Shown here one piece after another: positions 1 to 11,215 of a stretch of DNA of 64,000 nt. The notes under the pieces were generated by a model. The model was not told the origin of the DNA and did not search any database. It saw only the letters and a list, made by a program, of their open reading frames with translations. The stretch is from Ceratodon purpureus (Eukaryota; Streptophyta; Bryopsida; Pseudoditrichales; Ditrichaceae): NCBI GenBank assembly GCA_014871385.1, contig CM026426.1, forward strand, positions 39,029,799-39,093,798, written 5' to 3'. How positions within the stretch are numbered: the first letter of the stretch is position 1; the number at the start of each line of letters is the position of its first letter. The translations under genes and the position numbers were made by a program.

Positions 1-361
1 ACATGAGTTTAAAGCTCACACCGGTCAACAGCTGGGTCGTTCAGTCATGTCTCCTGTCGAACTTGATCTGGCGTGTAGCAGATAGTTGATCAAGTACCCC
101 GTCGACTAGCTCTCTGATCGCCAAGTGTTGTCATGAATTGTTCTTGGAGAATATGCTGGACAGAGAGCGTGAACAGTGCTGTTACATTGCTGCATGTGGA
201 GATTCAGACTTTTATCTTTAATCAAGTAAAAGGGGTGCATTTGTTATGCCTCCAAACGTTTTGGGATTGAATTTTGCCTATTTTCGTGGAATGTCAATAA
301 CATGGGTGATGTTTTCTATTCACAAATTGAATGAATTATGTATATTCTTGAATGCTTGCAG

Positions 362-1305
362 ATGGATCCGCATGGGCTAATTTCCACATTGAAGGAAATT
401 GCAGAAGCAAAGAAAATTCCGTTGACCCCCAAATCTTTTGTGAATTTAGCACTTCACAATTTAAATTTCAGGTATACGTTTCCCCCCATGTACATGTGAT
501 TGTGTTTTGTAGCATGTTTAGTTGATCAAAGTTGAAGTATGATTCATGTTAATTTATATCATCTTCATCATATTTTCCTTTTCTTTTCATCCTTTCAATG
601 TACTTATTACTTTATTATTTGTGATGTGAATGTTGCAGTGTTAGAGATTTTTGGAATGATTATAAAATCTACCTTGTAGGGGCTTATGGCAAATCACCCT
701 CTCATCTCAAGGATTTCATTGCTACCAAAATGGGTGAGTAAAATATATTTAGGAGCTACATTCTTTAATGACACTGCCTTCGGTGAATTAACATCTCATT
801 TCAATATGAATTTGAATTTGTGCAAGGAACATTTCAACCGCTTATGGAACATTTTTGGGCATTGAGGTGAATTTTGAAGCGGTCGTGCGTGATGTGCTCA
901 TGTACATGGAGATGTATTTTGAGGCAGAGTACGGGTCTGACATCAAGAACTTGGGATCTTTGGTGAACCGTTTCGAAGACAAAGTTGAATTTTTAAAAGG
1001 AGAGTGTGGCCGCATTGTAGGGGACGTTATTCAGGTGATCTTTAAATTTGAGTGTATGTTTTTGTATTGAACTAAACTTATTTCAGCATTGTATATATTT
1101 ATTACAGTTTCAAAATAGTTTCCCAATTTTTATGTCTTAGTAAAAATTATTTAATCTTATAAACTCTGATATGTCACAATATATGATCTTTTAGTGATTA
1201 TTGTTTGTTAAATTGATTTTTTTTTTTTTTTAGTTGCACACGGAATTGGATAGGGAGAATTGGATGGAAGAAAACATCAAGATTGATTACATTTCTCATG
1301 AATGA
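362..1305 (+). CDS. Unrecognised multi-exon gene, first four exons
   Basis: I do not recognise this protein. Exons 362-471, 639-737, 827-1034 and 1234-1305 join in phase through GT-AG introns (the second donor is GA|GTAAAA at 738). They give about 162 residues starting MDPHGLISTLKEIAEAK and ending at TGA 1303-1305. An acceptor-like TGCAG lies directly before the ATG, so the ATG may be preceded by a 5'UTR intron or be internal. The product is helical and acidic, with no signal peptide, membrane segment or known motif that I can see. One problem is that an open +1 frame across the last exon (reading ...DDVIVVERTES...) runs to a strong donor at 1405/1406. The true last exon may therefore use another acceptor, such as one before 1273, or carry a 1-nt lesion. 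The splice pattern is good; the identity is unknown. Confidence 0.4.
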
Positions 1306-1410
1306 TGATGTTATTGTCGTGGAGCGTACCGAATCAATACCTGACATGGAACCATGCTCAGAAAAAGAAGCTACTGATCCATGGTCTTCTGACGAAGCAG
1401 CAGAGGTATG

Positions 1411-1512
1411 TGTATTATTACATCCAGTAGCACATAGCTGAAGCGAAGGAGGGAGAGTTGTGTATTATTACATCGTCAATAGCACATAGCTGAAGCGAAG
1501 GAGGGAGAGTTG
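1411..1512. repeat. Two-copy tandem duplication, about 51-bp unit
   Basis: A unit beginning TGTATTATTACATC and ending GGAGGGAGAGTTG occurs at 1411-1460 and 1461-1512 with a 2-bp length difference and a few changes. It sits just inside the presumed long intron. Confidence 0.75.
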
Positions 1513-3983
1513 TATTTTGGGGTGCAGTTGTGAAGCGCTTTGGTTTGGCGGTAGTTGAAGTTTTTCCTCTATTACGGTGACGTTGAGACAACATTTAGTG
1601 TCGCAGGTTAACTCTGAGGAGTGTCTGTCGTTGTTAACGTAGTCTGTGCAATTATAAGGAGTGGTTTTTGAGGTGTCACGGTATGGTTTGGATTCGCAAT
1701 GTCGAGTGAGTGCTGATTAGGAGGCTGGGAGATTATGTTGACGTTGAAGTTTACTTTGGTGCCATGATTGTTTGTTGTGCGATTGCGTTTCGGTTGGAGG
1801 TATGAGGGTAGGTGCTCGTTTGTGTTTAAGGAGCTTTGGGTATATCTTGGTGATATTCTTTGAATGCAATTGTGACGAGGTTAGATGAGCTTGGACTCTC
1901 CCCTGATCCGGCGATGTTACGGCATCATTCGAACCTGCAAATTATGGGATCGAGATAGAAATTTGCGAAGAGAAAGTTAGTTGAAGGTAGGGGTTTGCTT
2001 TTGGCTGGTTTGGTGAGATGTGCGCTGGTTTGAATTTTAGTTCTAGTTTGATAAGTGAGGAGCAGCAGCGAACGAGTGCAGCATTTCTTCGTATTATCAT
2101 TGCGCTCTTGTCTGTTTAGAGATGTAGATTCCTGAGAAATTGCTTTCTGGTTCCTAGTGCTTCGGCGACTTGGAGGTTGACTATGGGTTTGGGAACCTCA
2201 GTATCTGCATCTGTAATGTCAAATTGCTTAAAGATAGCTGAAAGCAAGTTCCCTCCTACATTTTGCTGCAAGGCAAGTTGACTAATTCCTCTGCCAGCTG
2301 CTGCCCAATCTACCTGAGGCCGGCTGATGGACCTCTTGATTGGGATGTGGAACCAGAGAGACGTTCAAACAATTGTGTTAATTTCAGTTTCAGCGAACGC
2401 ATGTCAGAATTCTCCAGGATGTTTTCAAACGATCAGTGATGTTCAAGAAATACGACACTTCGAACAATTGCAAAATTAAGACTTAAATTTTCAAAGGAGA
2501 GAATTCACTTCTAATGGCTGTTATGTCTCTCAAAGGAAGATGTGAATATGTGCAACAACAACGAACACACTTGATGATCCTGTAAGAAGGTAGGGCATGT
2601 AGATGGTAATCGGGAGAAATCCTGGTGAATTTTGTGATAGAATTTTGGACTTTTGTCCTCTAGTGGGTTTCATTTCCAAATTCCACTGACTTCAAAACTA
2701 TGTGGGAATCTTACAGCGTCCATCATCATGCATCAATTTGAATCCATTTCATATTTACAGCTGCTCGCGTTAATTTATTTTTTGAATTTCGTTGTGCTTC
2801 CGTGAATTTTGGAGTTTAGTTTTGTCTTTAGCGAGAGCAGAGCTTTCTACCCTCGGATAGTGGCTGTCCTATCGACCAATCACAGGCCGATATAGGCATC
2901 GAGCGGTGCCCTCACCAGCTACAGGGGAGCATTGTGCAACGAAAGTTTGTGACAAGCGTTGTTAATGGTTAGGGCTCTCTGGAGCTGGAAGCGCAATATT
3001 CAATGTATTATGGTAACATTTGTCATGAATTTGGGTTGAAATGGAATTTTAGTGACACGTTGAATGACCACATCAGATCTTTAACCATAATCATATATAA
3101 GCTACACACTGAAGTCAATTAGAATTAAGTGATGGTGTTCAAAGCTTTGGTTTCTACTGGTTCTGATGGGCTTGACCCAGTTTGAAGTTTGTGGTTTCGA
3201 AGTTTTTTTCTTTGTTGTATGAGCTCGGTTTCATCTGTTAAGATAGTTGTTTGGAACATGGGTATGGGGGTGAGTGTGCTTCTGGAGGAGTAGCAGTGTA
3301 GTGTGGTTTTGGTTAGTTTTTTTTGCTGTGTCTGGTGATTTCAGTTCAGTTAAGGGTTCCTTGTTTCCGAATTCTTGGGAGGAGTTGAGATGTGTTCTGT
3401 GAAGATCGTATTCGTAGTATTGTGAGCATCGGCATGCGGGCTTTATTTTTGGAGGTTGGCCGTAGTTCTGTGCTCTCAATTTCAGTATGTGGGCTCGACC
3501 TTGTGTCATCTCTAGTTTTATTAGTTTCGGTGTGGAGAGGTTTGTTGTCTGAGAGACGGGTCTTTGCGACTTCTTTATGCTAGGCTTCATATGTGGGAGG
3601 AATTCCCATAGTGTGCCGTTCCTAGTGACATTTCAGGTAGCGTCGTGTGAGCTGAACAGGATTTCTGCGTTTTGTCATTCGAGGCACTCTATTTCATAAT
3701 TAGGTGTAGTATGACAATGAATTTGTCCTATTATTAATTCCTTAACCACTATGATTTTGATGTGTTATTTCCACTTAGTTTTTGATTGGCTGCATAGTAG
3801 AGGAAGTGTGTACTAAGAGCTGTCTGACTGTTTTATTTAAGTTCTACCTGGTATTTTGCACGAGTAGGGGTTCAAACGCATTATGTACTATTCAGTTGCC
3901 TAGGAGATAATCAATTAAATGTTGCATATCTTTGATTGTGTTTTTTATTTTGCTCCAACGTTTCAATTCGTATCCTTGATCAG
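1513..3983. other. No gene recognised (presumed long intron)
   Basis: About 2.5 kb of mixed-composition DNA. Both strands carry short open frames (for example around 3231-3590), but none has a motif, compositional bias or splice context that supports a gene. No terminal repeats were seen. Confidence 0.4.
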
Positions 3984-4052
3984 GTGTTGTCTGCGTTAAC
4001 ACGAGATTGCAAGCCTGTCTATCGTGAAACAATATTTAATACAGAGCAAGAG
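3984..4052 (+). CDS. Candidate further exon of the unrecognised gene
   Basis: A 69-bp in-phase exon candidate lies between CAG (3981-3983) and a GTAAGG donor. It encodes 23 residues (VLSALTRDCKPVYRETIFNT plus three). Both ends are phase 0. That matches the phase-0 donor at 1405/1406 in the alternative frame, suggesting a 2.6-kb intron. No convincing next exon appears before the palindromes of element A begin at 4272, so the gene may be truncated by that element or continue beyond it. Confidence 0.3.
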
Positions 4053-4225
4053 GTAAGGTCTTCAGAGAATGCACCATGTTTTACTTTTCTGGACACATTA
4101 GCATTATTTAGATGAACACCATATTCGTTATTTTGGGAGATATTCTTGAATTTGGGAAATCAGCGTGTAGAGAAATGGCCACATTCGTGCCTTCCCATTT
4201 ACTTCAATCTTGCGGAAATCAATAT

Positions 4226-4409
4226 TGAATCATTAAAAAAACACCTTAAAGGAACAATGAGGTCCATGTCATTTAGGTCGAGTGGACCTAAATGCACGAA
4301 CATACAGGAGAAAACTTAGTAATGTTCATTGATTCATTAAAAACATGTTTAAAGAGAGATGATGATTAAGTCATTTAGGTCGATCACACCTAAACGCAAT
4401 ATAAACAAG
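4226..4409. repeat. Element A palindromes 4272-4292 and 4374-4394 in a 2-copy tandem unit
   Basis: A unit of about 103 bp containing GATTCATTAAAAA or close to it, then TCATTTAGGTCGA, occurs twice. Each copy carries a diverged palindrome of the form TTTAGGTCGA-N-nnnACCTAAA. The 102-bp spacing is close to twice the 52-bp pitch of the main array at 11216-11979. Confidence 0.7.
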
Positions 4410-4713
4410 GAAAAAGAACATACCACGTCCCTTATATTTTTAGTAGTAACTATTCGTTACCTTTCTAAACCAAGGTTTCAATAAAAGGCAATGTCCAATC
4501 ACATAAATTACATTCGGAAATTTGAAGAACACAAAAAGTGTGCCAGACAGTGAGGCAAAAATAGCAGACGAGAAAATTTGACAAACAGATCAATCGTTTT
4601 ATTCAAAACATAATTACATTGAAATAACACAGACGACTCTTATAATCGTCTACATTGTCTGCGCCATTGCTATACAGTACATAGTATCCTCTATATGGTT
4701 ATGGAATCCCTCC
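4410..4713. other. 3' flank of the phosphatase gene
   Basis: AT-rich DNA downstream of the minus-strand stop at 4714. It is the likely 3'UTR and terminator region of the phosphatase gene; nothing else is visible. Confidence 0.35.
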
Positions 4714-6924
4714 TTAAGCCTCAATTCTTGACTTGACAAATTCCCGTTGGCGCTGACGTGTCCACGACATTCCCTCAACCTGCATCATTGGACTATTAAG
4801 AAGACGTTGCAACTTCTGCCTACGCCTGTCACCGATGCTTGACTCTGGCAGAGAGTGGCGACGGGTACTGGATGGTTTAGAGTGGGAGTCGGCGGACTTC
4901 CTTGCCCCGGATCCTGTAGTTGTTGATCGTAGCCTCGGCATCTGCAAAGGGGATAAATTAGCATTGGGAAGAGATTTCGGTTTGGGTCGAATCGACCTAA
5001 ACTACTGAGTGCAAGTGTAAAGGTCAAACGGACCTTGAACGAGGAGGCCTAGCTAGAACCAAACCTAGATGAAATTATAAAAAGATCAATCATTTTAGGT
5101 GGCCTCGAGCTAAAATAAGGACATCAAAATGAAACATCATGAAAGAAACTTACGAGAATGAAACATCAGAAAGGAATGAAAAGCTAATACTGAGGAATGA
5201 AAACCAACCTTTGCCGGTGGTGGTGACGGCATGTCCTTCACATTGTTATAAAGAGCACGTTTCCTAGGGATAGAACTCTGCAGATAGAACTTGCAGTACG
5301 GTCCGTGGCCACATAGGAGAAGGGGATTTCAGGGTCTTGCGAAGGGACAGGTTAACCGGGCTGTCCACAACCCCTTTGTCGACAGCCATAGTTGAATAGT
5401 CCATCGTGGACTGCGCTGTTGCAACGGATTGCAACAGAAGCCCTCTGCTACGTAGAGAGGGCCCGCAGCCATAAGCATTATTCAAAGAATCCACTGAGGC
5501 TCGACATGCATTATCCTGCAATACATAAAGCGAATAGAAACATACATCCCCCAATAATTCAGCAATGGTTTAGGGTTCCTCGCAAGGGGCAGAATAGATC
5601 AAGAAAGAAATATAAACTTCGTATTACAAAAGGAGTAGTCTCGATACAAAGATTACGCAAGTGGTTAAGATGTACAACATACTAATAGCTCCGCGGCAAT
5701 TCGAAAATGTCTATTAACAAAGTAGAGAACCGAAATCATGCCAAATTATGCTCTATGACTAATTGCCTCGTTAATCTTAGCGTATTGTTCACAGGTAGAA
5801 TGGTCATCATAATACATTTTCTTCCCGATCGGACGCTCGGCCCTGAATCTAGCGATTGTCCCCACAAAGTGGTGTAGGTCTACAAGATATGGCAAAAGTT
5901 TCGACAACAAAAAACGATCATCTGCGACATCGGGATTCTGGTTGTTCCAAGTGGAGAATGAAAGGACATTGTAAGAATTATTCTGACAGTGCTTGATCGG
6001 GCTGTCGTCGATAAAAATGGTGTTGGCTTCGAAATATAGGCCACCAAATTTACGAAAGAGACCATTAGACATCGGCTTAAGGAAGATGTCCTTCTGAGTC
6101 CCGGGTTCCTTCATATATACTGGACGACCTCAAAAATCTACGCCCATAGAAACTCTCTGACAGTCCTCTTGACCTAGAATTCTGAGCGGATAGACAGGAC
6201 GAATCGGACCGAACAGATAGTCGTAGATCATTTTTGTCGTCGAAGTCTTCATCGAACTCCAGACGGTTATGGTTGCGAACGTGGACAACCGACGAAGGAA
6301 ATCAGCGCAATTGGGCGTGACACAAACAAGCTTGGGGCCCACGACTGTTGGCTTGGACGCTGAGTGGATGCTAAGGTCATGGCTGACAAATGATTGTCCA
6401 GGCCAATTAGGAGTACTGGAGCAGAGTACTCCATTGAGGTCGAGGACAACGTTCAACCAACCAGTCTGAGGTCGCGTCGGGACAGGACTCAATTCTTCAC
6501 TAGAACTTACGTCACATCCAGATGCCTCGCGCACCTGGAGAGGAAATACCGATGACAGATGGACATTACTATATTATACTAGGACGGAGTTATACGAATG
6601 ATACAATGAGGACAGTCGCAAGGCAAGTCAGTACCCAAGGAAACAGTGCAACGAGATATAATGATGGATGAAATACCTGAAATCCTCGGCTTGACCTTCT
6701 ACAACATCCTGATCCTCCACAGGATCCGTCGACCCTAATGAATCCTGAGGTTGAACGTCAGGAATGACCTCTACGCACGTTGGCAAGGTCAGAGCACACT
6801 GGGCCGTGACATCTAAATCCATATTTGTGCGTATAGGCTCATCCGCAGTTTGGGCCATGACAACATCATCCTCGATCGGAAGATCGTCCACTTCCTCATG
6901 CACTTCGTGACCTGGGCATTGCAA
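4714..6924 (-). pseudogene. FCP1/NIF-type (HAD) phosphatase gene of element A, broken
   Basis: A HAD-superfamily phosphatase of the FCP1/NLI-interacting-factor type, a family that removes phosphate from serine or threonine of nuclear proteins. An acidic N-terminal exon (6924-6677, starting MQCPGHEV) precedes the catalytic region (6534-5746). Visible motifs are VVLDLNGVLC (the family DxDx(T/V) box with Asn at the second Asp), ITVWSSM, and IFIDDSP with the conserved DD. A TGA at 6130-6132 interrupts the domain. The same frame continues directly into GRPVYMKEPGTQKD, so CGA-to-TGA is likely. C-terminal basic exons (about 5275-5212 and 4947-4714) are joined across an intron holding two palindromes. 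The phase between the first two exons does not match, so another small indel is probable. The Asn-for-Asp change also occurs in plant relatives of this domain, so loss of catalysis is not certain. Confidence 0.6.
4981..5114. repeat. Element A palindromes 4981-5001 and 5094-5114, in an intron
   Basis: Two diverged copies lie in the intron between the last two phosphatase exons: TTTGGGTCGA-A-TCGACCTAAA (perfect except one pair) and a copy with a TTTAGGTGGC left arm and a TCGAGCTAAA right arm. Confidence 0.75.
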
Positions 6925-6993
6925 GAGAACTATAGAATCATCAGAGAGTGATCAATGAAGCTGACATAGAAGGGATTGGTAAAAAGGTAACGG

Positions 6994-7014
6994 TTTAGCT
7001 TGGGTCGAGCTAAA
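6994..7014. repeat. Element A palindrome between the two genes
   Basis: TTTAGCTTGG-G-TCGAGCTAAA lies in the 193-bp spacer between the stop of the ParB/methyltransferase-like gene (7118) and the phosphatase start (6924). Confidence 0.8.
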
Positions 7015-8083
7015 CAACCCATTTGTATTAATTACAATCATTTTGGTACAAAAATGCACATTTCAGTGAACTACTCCATATTAACACCTCATCTACAAAT
7101 TTCCGAGTTCAAAAAATCTAAGTTTGGGAGGGACTTGAAGATGTCTTAGGAGCATCTCCCTGAGTCTGATTGTGGGAGGGAGAACGGGGTGGTTTGGGAC
7201 TAGGGTCACGCATGACCTGGTCAGTGCAATGATGGCTTGGCTCAAGCACTGATGCGGGACTCGGATCCAACATTGGCAATTTTGCACCACCGGTAGGGGA
7301 TCCCAAAATCTCAAGTACTCGCGAAGAAGGTGGGGCGCTACCTATCGGCTGGACGTTGGGCAGAATTGGACCCGCATTCGCGAAAATAGGGACATTACTG
7401 ATGCCTCGCAGAGCCGCCTGCACTGTCGCCTGGACAGTCTTCTCTATATCCATTTTCTGCTGTGCCATCTGATCTTGTAAGTCTTTCTCCCTATCCTTGG
7501 ACGCCTGTAATTCTGCAATAAGAGCTTGAACATCCGGAGAGGGAGCGGCTCTCCCCAACGGGGAGGCTTGCCGAGCTGTAGGATTAACCTTCTTTTTCTT
7601 CTGTGCCGGCTTTCCAGTACTTCGCGCACCGCCAGTCTTTCTCCCACTTCCGGATCCCAGCTCCGGTGCAGAACCCGGTTTCTCGTCGTCCGTACGTGTA
7701 ATGCCAACCTCGGGAGAATCGAGTCTTCTCCCCACTCCACCTTCAGATGCTGTCTGACTTACCGGATCCGAAGGCGGAGCATCGCTCTCATTGCTAATGT
7801 CCGCAGCACTGGAGGAGGGGGTCTGTTCCTCGGTAGGGGCATCCTCCTCCAGATCAACATCGTCACCCTCCTCCACAGCTCTGCCTTTCCCTTTCCGCAC
7901 GGCTCTGCCATATTCCGGAAAGCGTTCCATATCGACATAATAAGCGTCGACACTAAAATTGGTTGGGTCCAGAGTTAATCCAAGTGACTGAGCTTCGATC
8001 ATATGAGACGAGTCACTATCATTTGCGACCACGAAAGCCGAGACCGAGAGCATCTAAAAAAAACAAAGGCAAGGTAAACAAGG

Positions 8084-8175
8084 TTTAGCTTGACTCGAGC
8101 TAAAGTATGGAAGTGTATGGATACATGGTGCATAAGATCAAAACAGTAGAACGATTTAACTCGACTTGAGCTAAA
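8084..8175. repeat. Element A palindromes 8084-8104 and 8155-8175, in an intron
   Basis: Two copies (TTTAGCTTGA-C-TCGAGCTAAA and TTTAACTCGA-C-TTGAGCTAAA) lie inside the 138-bp intron 8191-8054, which splits the methyltransferase motif I region. Confidence 0.9.
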
Positions 8176-9614
8176 GTGTGGAAACACTTACCGCGGCGGC
8201 CATGAGGGACTTCGTTCCAGCATAGAGCTGATAAACCGCCCCCCCAGTATTGCAGAAAGTGTCGTGGACCTGCAGGTAGAACTCCATCCTTTATTCGGAT
8301 GGATACATTGCATACCTCCTTTCGTTAAACTTCCTGTTGTCCGTGTACAGTGGGTGGTCCGGAGTTGTGTACTTGCTCAGAGGTTCTGACGTTGACCCGT
8401 TGTTCTCAAGTACATTATCATCAATGAGAAACAGGAGTTTGACGGGTTCCATCGCGATTCTGCTCTTCGGGGGGTGTCCGCCAAGTCGCTCGTTGGGAGC
8501 GGGTACATACTCAGAATGGACTCTTCTACGACCACTCAAGGTGTTTTGCTCCACCCAAGTAAGCACCTGGGCGAAGTCCTCATCGTCTCCGCAAATGAGA
8601 AGCCAGTGGCGAACATCGTGAAACTGGGGCTGCCCATACTCATCGATCATTTTGAAGAACTCCATGAAGAAGGGGTTCTCCAAAGTGTAGTTGTGCCTCG
8701 TCTTGTAGGTTGGGAGGAACCGGAAGTCGATGATTCCGTATGTGACTACGCCGCCCGCCAACCTCCATATATCGGAGGGCCAAGATCCGAAGGCGAGTCG
8801 AGGCTCCCTGATGAATGGGAGGAACCACATCTCAGCTGAAGGACACTGAAATGCATGTCAAACCTTCAGGAAGGTTTTAAAGAACTCAACTGCATATGGG
8901 GAGAGATCCTTGGCCGACTTGTTGCGGAACTGTGTAGCTCTGGAGTTAGTCCAGTACGAGTCTGGAATACCCCAATCAAGCAGAACGTGCTTTGACTCCT
9001 TGGAGACATAGTAAGTCTTCTTGAAATGCTTCCAAGCGGGTACATCAAAGCCGTCTCTCTTGAATAAATGGAGCGTTGGATTAATGTTGTTGAACTCCGC
9101 TTGAGCTACAGCCTTACGTTTTCTTCGCTCTGCCCACTCCTTGACCGAGTAGCAGTCCTCCAGTACACTCGTATTCTGCTTGATGGTAACCTTTGGATAT
9201 GTGTACTTCCGACTTGGCCCAGACTTATGCAGGATGTGCTTACACAGCTTCTGGTGATCTGCCTCTGTCAAGTTCCCGAGCCATTTGAAGAACTCCCTCG
9301 GAAGCGTCCCATCCTTGTCCGGAACGAACCCCTTCTTCTCATAGAATTTCTTATGAGGAGCTTCGGTGTCGGGATCAATGAGTCCACCACATGCCACAGA
9401 CGCGATCACCTCCTTCCACAGGTCCCATGTTTCATCACTGGATGTGATGATGAACAGCTCGTTTGTTAGGGAGATAGTGTTCTTCCTCCCTTCTTCGCCA
9501 CCATGGCTTGATGCTTTGCCACATCGATCATAGCGAAGCGCTCCCTGATTGCATTCACGAAGTTCTGCATACGCACAGGAAGAAACCTTAGATGATGCTG
9601 TCACGGAACTACTC

Positions 9615-9703
9615 TTTAGCTCGACTCGAGCTAAATTGCTCGAGATACACCTGAATATTGAAAACAAAGAAGATTATCAATATTTAGCTCGACTCGAGCT
9701 AAA
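9615..9703. repeat. Element A palindromes 9615-9635 and 9683-9703, in an intron
   Basis: Two perfect copies (10-base arms TTTAGCTCGA/TCGAGCTAAA) fill much of the 169-bp intron 9733-9565 of the ParB/methyltransferase-like gene. Confidence 0.9.
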
Positions 9704-11215
9704 CTGCTAATGCTATTGAATCAGTGAACTTACGTCGTATGTCTTCGACGCTGGATTACTTTTTGGACCTGTACTCCTGCGCTCGGCAGCACCACCGGAA
9801 TTATGTTTCTTTTGGGACTTACCATACTTCACCCACACTTTTCTTGAGGCAAGTATATTGCTCGCCCAAGTTGGCTTAAAGGGTGCGAGATGGTTCACCC
9901 GATTATAGAATGCTGAGATCTTTCGCAGCTTATCTACATCAAGCGTCCAAACGATGTACGCATCCCACCTCCTGAAGTCCCTCACCAACTCCTCACTGGC
10001 GTTATCCTCGATGAAAGATTTGGACGCCGCCACGCTGTGTTGCCCGTTGATGATGTTGAATGTACAGCCCCTTAGATCCTCTTCTTGTTGAGGTTGTGCC
10101 TTTGTGTCTGGCATCAGACACACGGTTTGCTTCTGTGTCCTATCCGGCATGTTGACCAAGTAATTCTTCATCTCCTCCATGCCCTGCTTCTCATATGCAC
10201 GGATAGTCCAATGGGCCGGTGCGGGCTTGCACCGCGTCACGTCCACACTGAACTTCTTTGGTTGCCCATTCGTTTTGAAGACGAACTCGTCCTGGCAATC
10301 AGCGAAGAAATTCTGGTAAATTCGATTGGCATTATCGAAGTCCAGGACCTCTCCAACCTTGTTCACCTTTGGAAGTTCCCCGAGAACAGAGTTCAAACTT
10401 GTTGCCAAGTCCTCCGCAGATAAGAGCAAGTCCTTCTTGGGCTTTGGCTTGTCAGTTTTCTTCTCGAGGCCTTTCTTCTTCAATGGTGAGAGGGGTGTGG
10501 GAGTTGCAGAAGCGCCCCGGCTTTGGGAAGGAACTATTGCTCTCCCCCTACTGCGTCCTGTCTCTTGGCTTCCCATTTGGCTCCCGGTTGCTGTCACTCC
10601 AGAAACGTCAATATGAGATTTTCCCAGGTTTTGCTTAACCTTTGCCTCCGTTGCCCGGAGAGTAAGGGTGCTGACAACATTCCTCAGTTTAAAGGCTAGG
10701 AACTTTGCCGCGAGAGTACGTCCATCTTTTGTTGCCCACTTCCTGTCCAGTACTTCTTGCCTCATTGTGGTCACTATCTCGTCGTAGGGTGAATTCGACA
10801 GACTTTCCATTAAGGAAATCGAGTCGAAGAGGTTCTCTGCTACGTCTACTACTATGGAGAAGAGGTATGGATTAGTCCCCATAGATGAGCAGAGGATCTT
10901 TATTTGATCTCTCCCCTTGTGGTCAAACTCGGTAACCTTCGTTTCTATGTCGATGACGTGGGGATCATTGACTTCACCCTTGAAAATGGTTGCGAAGGTA
11001 AGATATGGGGTGTGTGCAACCCATCGCAATGTCCAATTTTTGACCTTCGAGGGGTCTTTGAAAGTCCACGGCTCAAATGTGTTTGAGTCATCCCCGTCAT
11101 CGTCATTCGAATCCGAGTTAGGAACAGGCTTGAAGAAATGTTGTAGCGCCCCAAGTACCCTTGTTTCTCCTCACTGCAAGGAGGAGACGTTTAACATTAG
11201 AGAAATTCAAAGCCA

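Larger units (their letters stand above)
7118..11170 (-). pseudogene. DGQHR/ParB-like protein continuous with a DNA-methyltransferase-like region
   Basis: Three visible exons, 11170-9734, 9564-8192 and 8053-7118, are joined by GT-AG introns in phase 0. Exon 1 has an acidic start and a helical region, then FNIINGQHSVAAS followed by DKLRKISAFYNRVNHL. This pattern resembles the DGQHR/ParB-sulfiredoxin fold, a DNA-binding or nucleotide-binding fold. Exon 2 ends with EPVKLLFLIDDN, then HDTFCNTGG and YAGTKSLMAAA, continuing in exon 3 as SAFVVANDSD. This resembles the EKP...DxFxGxG...A...D order near motif I of amino-(N4/N6) DNA methyltransferases. The C-terminus is acidic, then lysine-rich, then coiled coil (about 7540-7420), then Ser/Pro-rich. 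Lesions: a 1-nt frameshift near 9485, TGA at 8858-8860 and TAA at 8291-8293. A clear DPPY-type motif IV was not found. The 5' end is uncertain: in-frame TGA at 11171-11173 overlaps a possible acceptor. ParB and methylase calls are by motif only. Confidence 0.45.

Noticed and set aside
8291-8830. Definite DPPY/NPPY catalytic motif of a DNA methyltransferase
   Set aside because: The candidate region (PSAEMWFLPFIREP) is too degenerate to call. Only the motif-I-like part supports the methyltransferase assignment.
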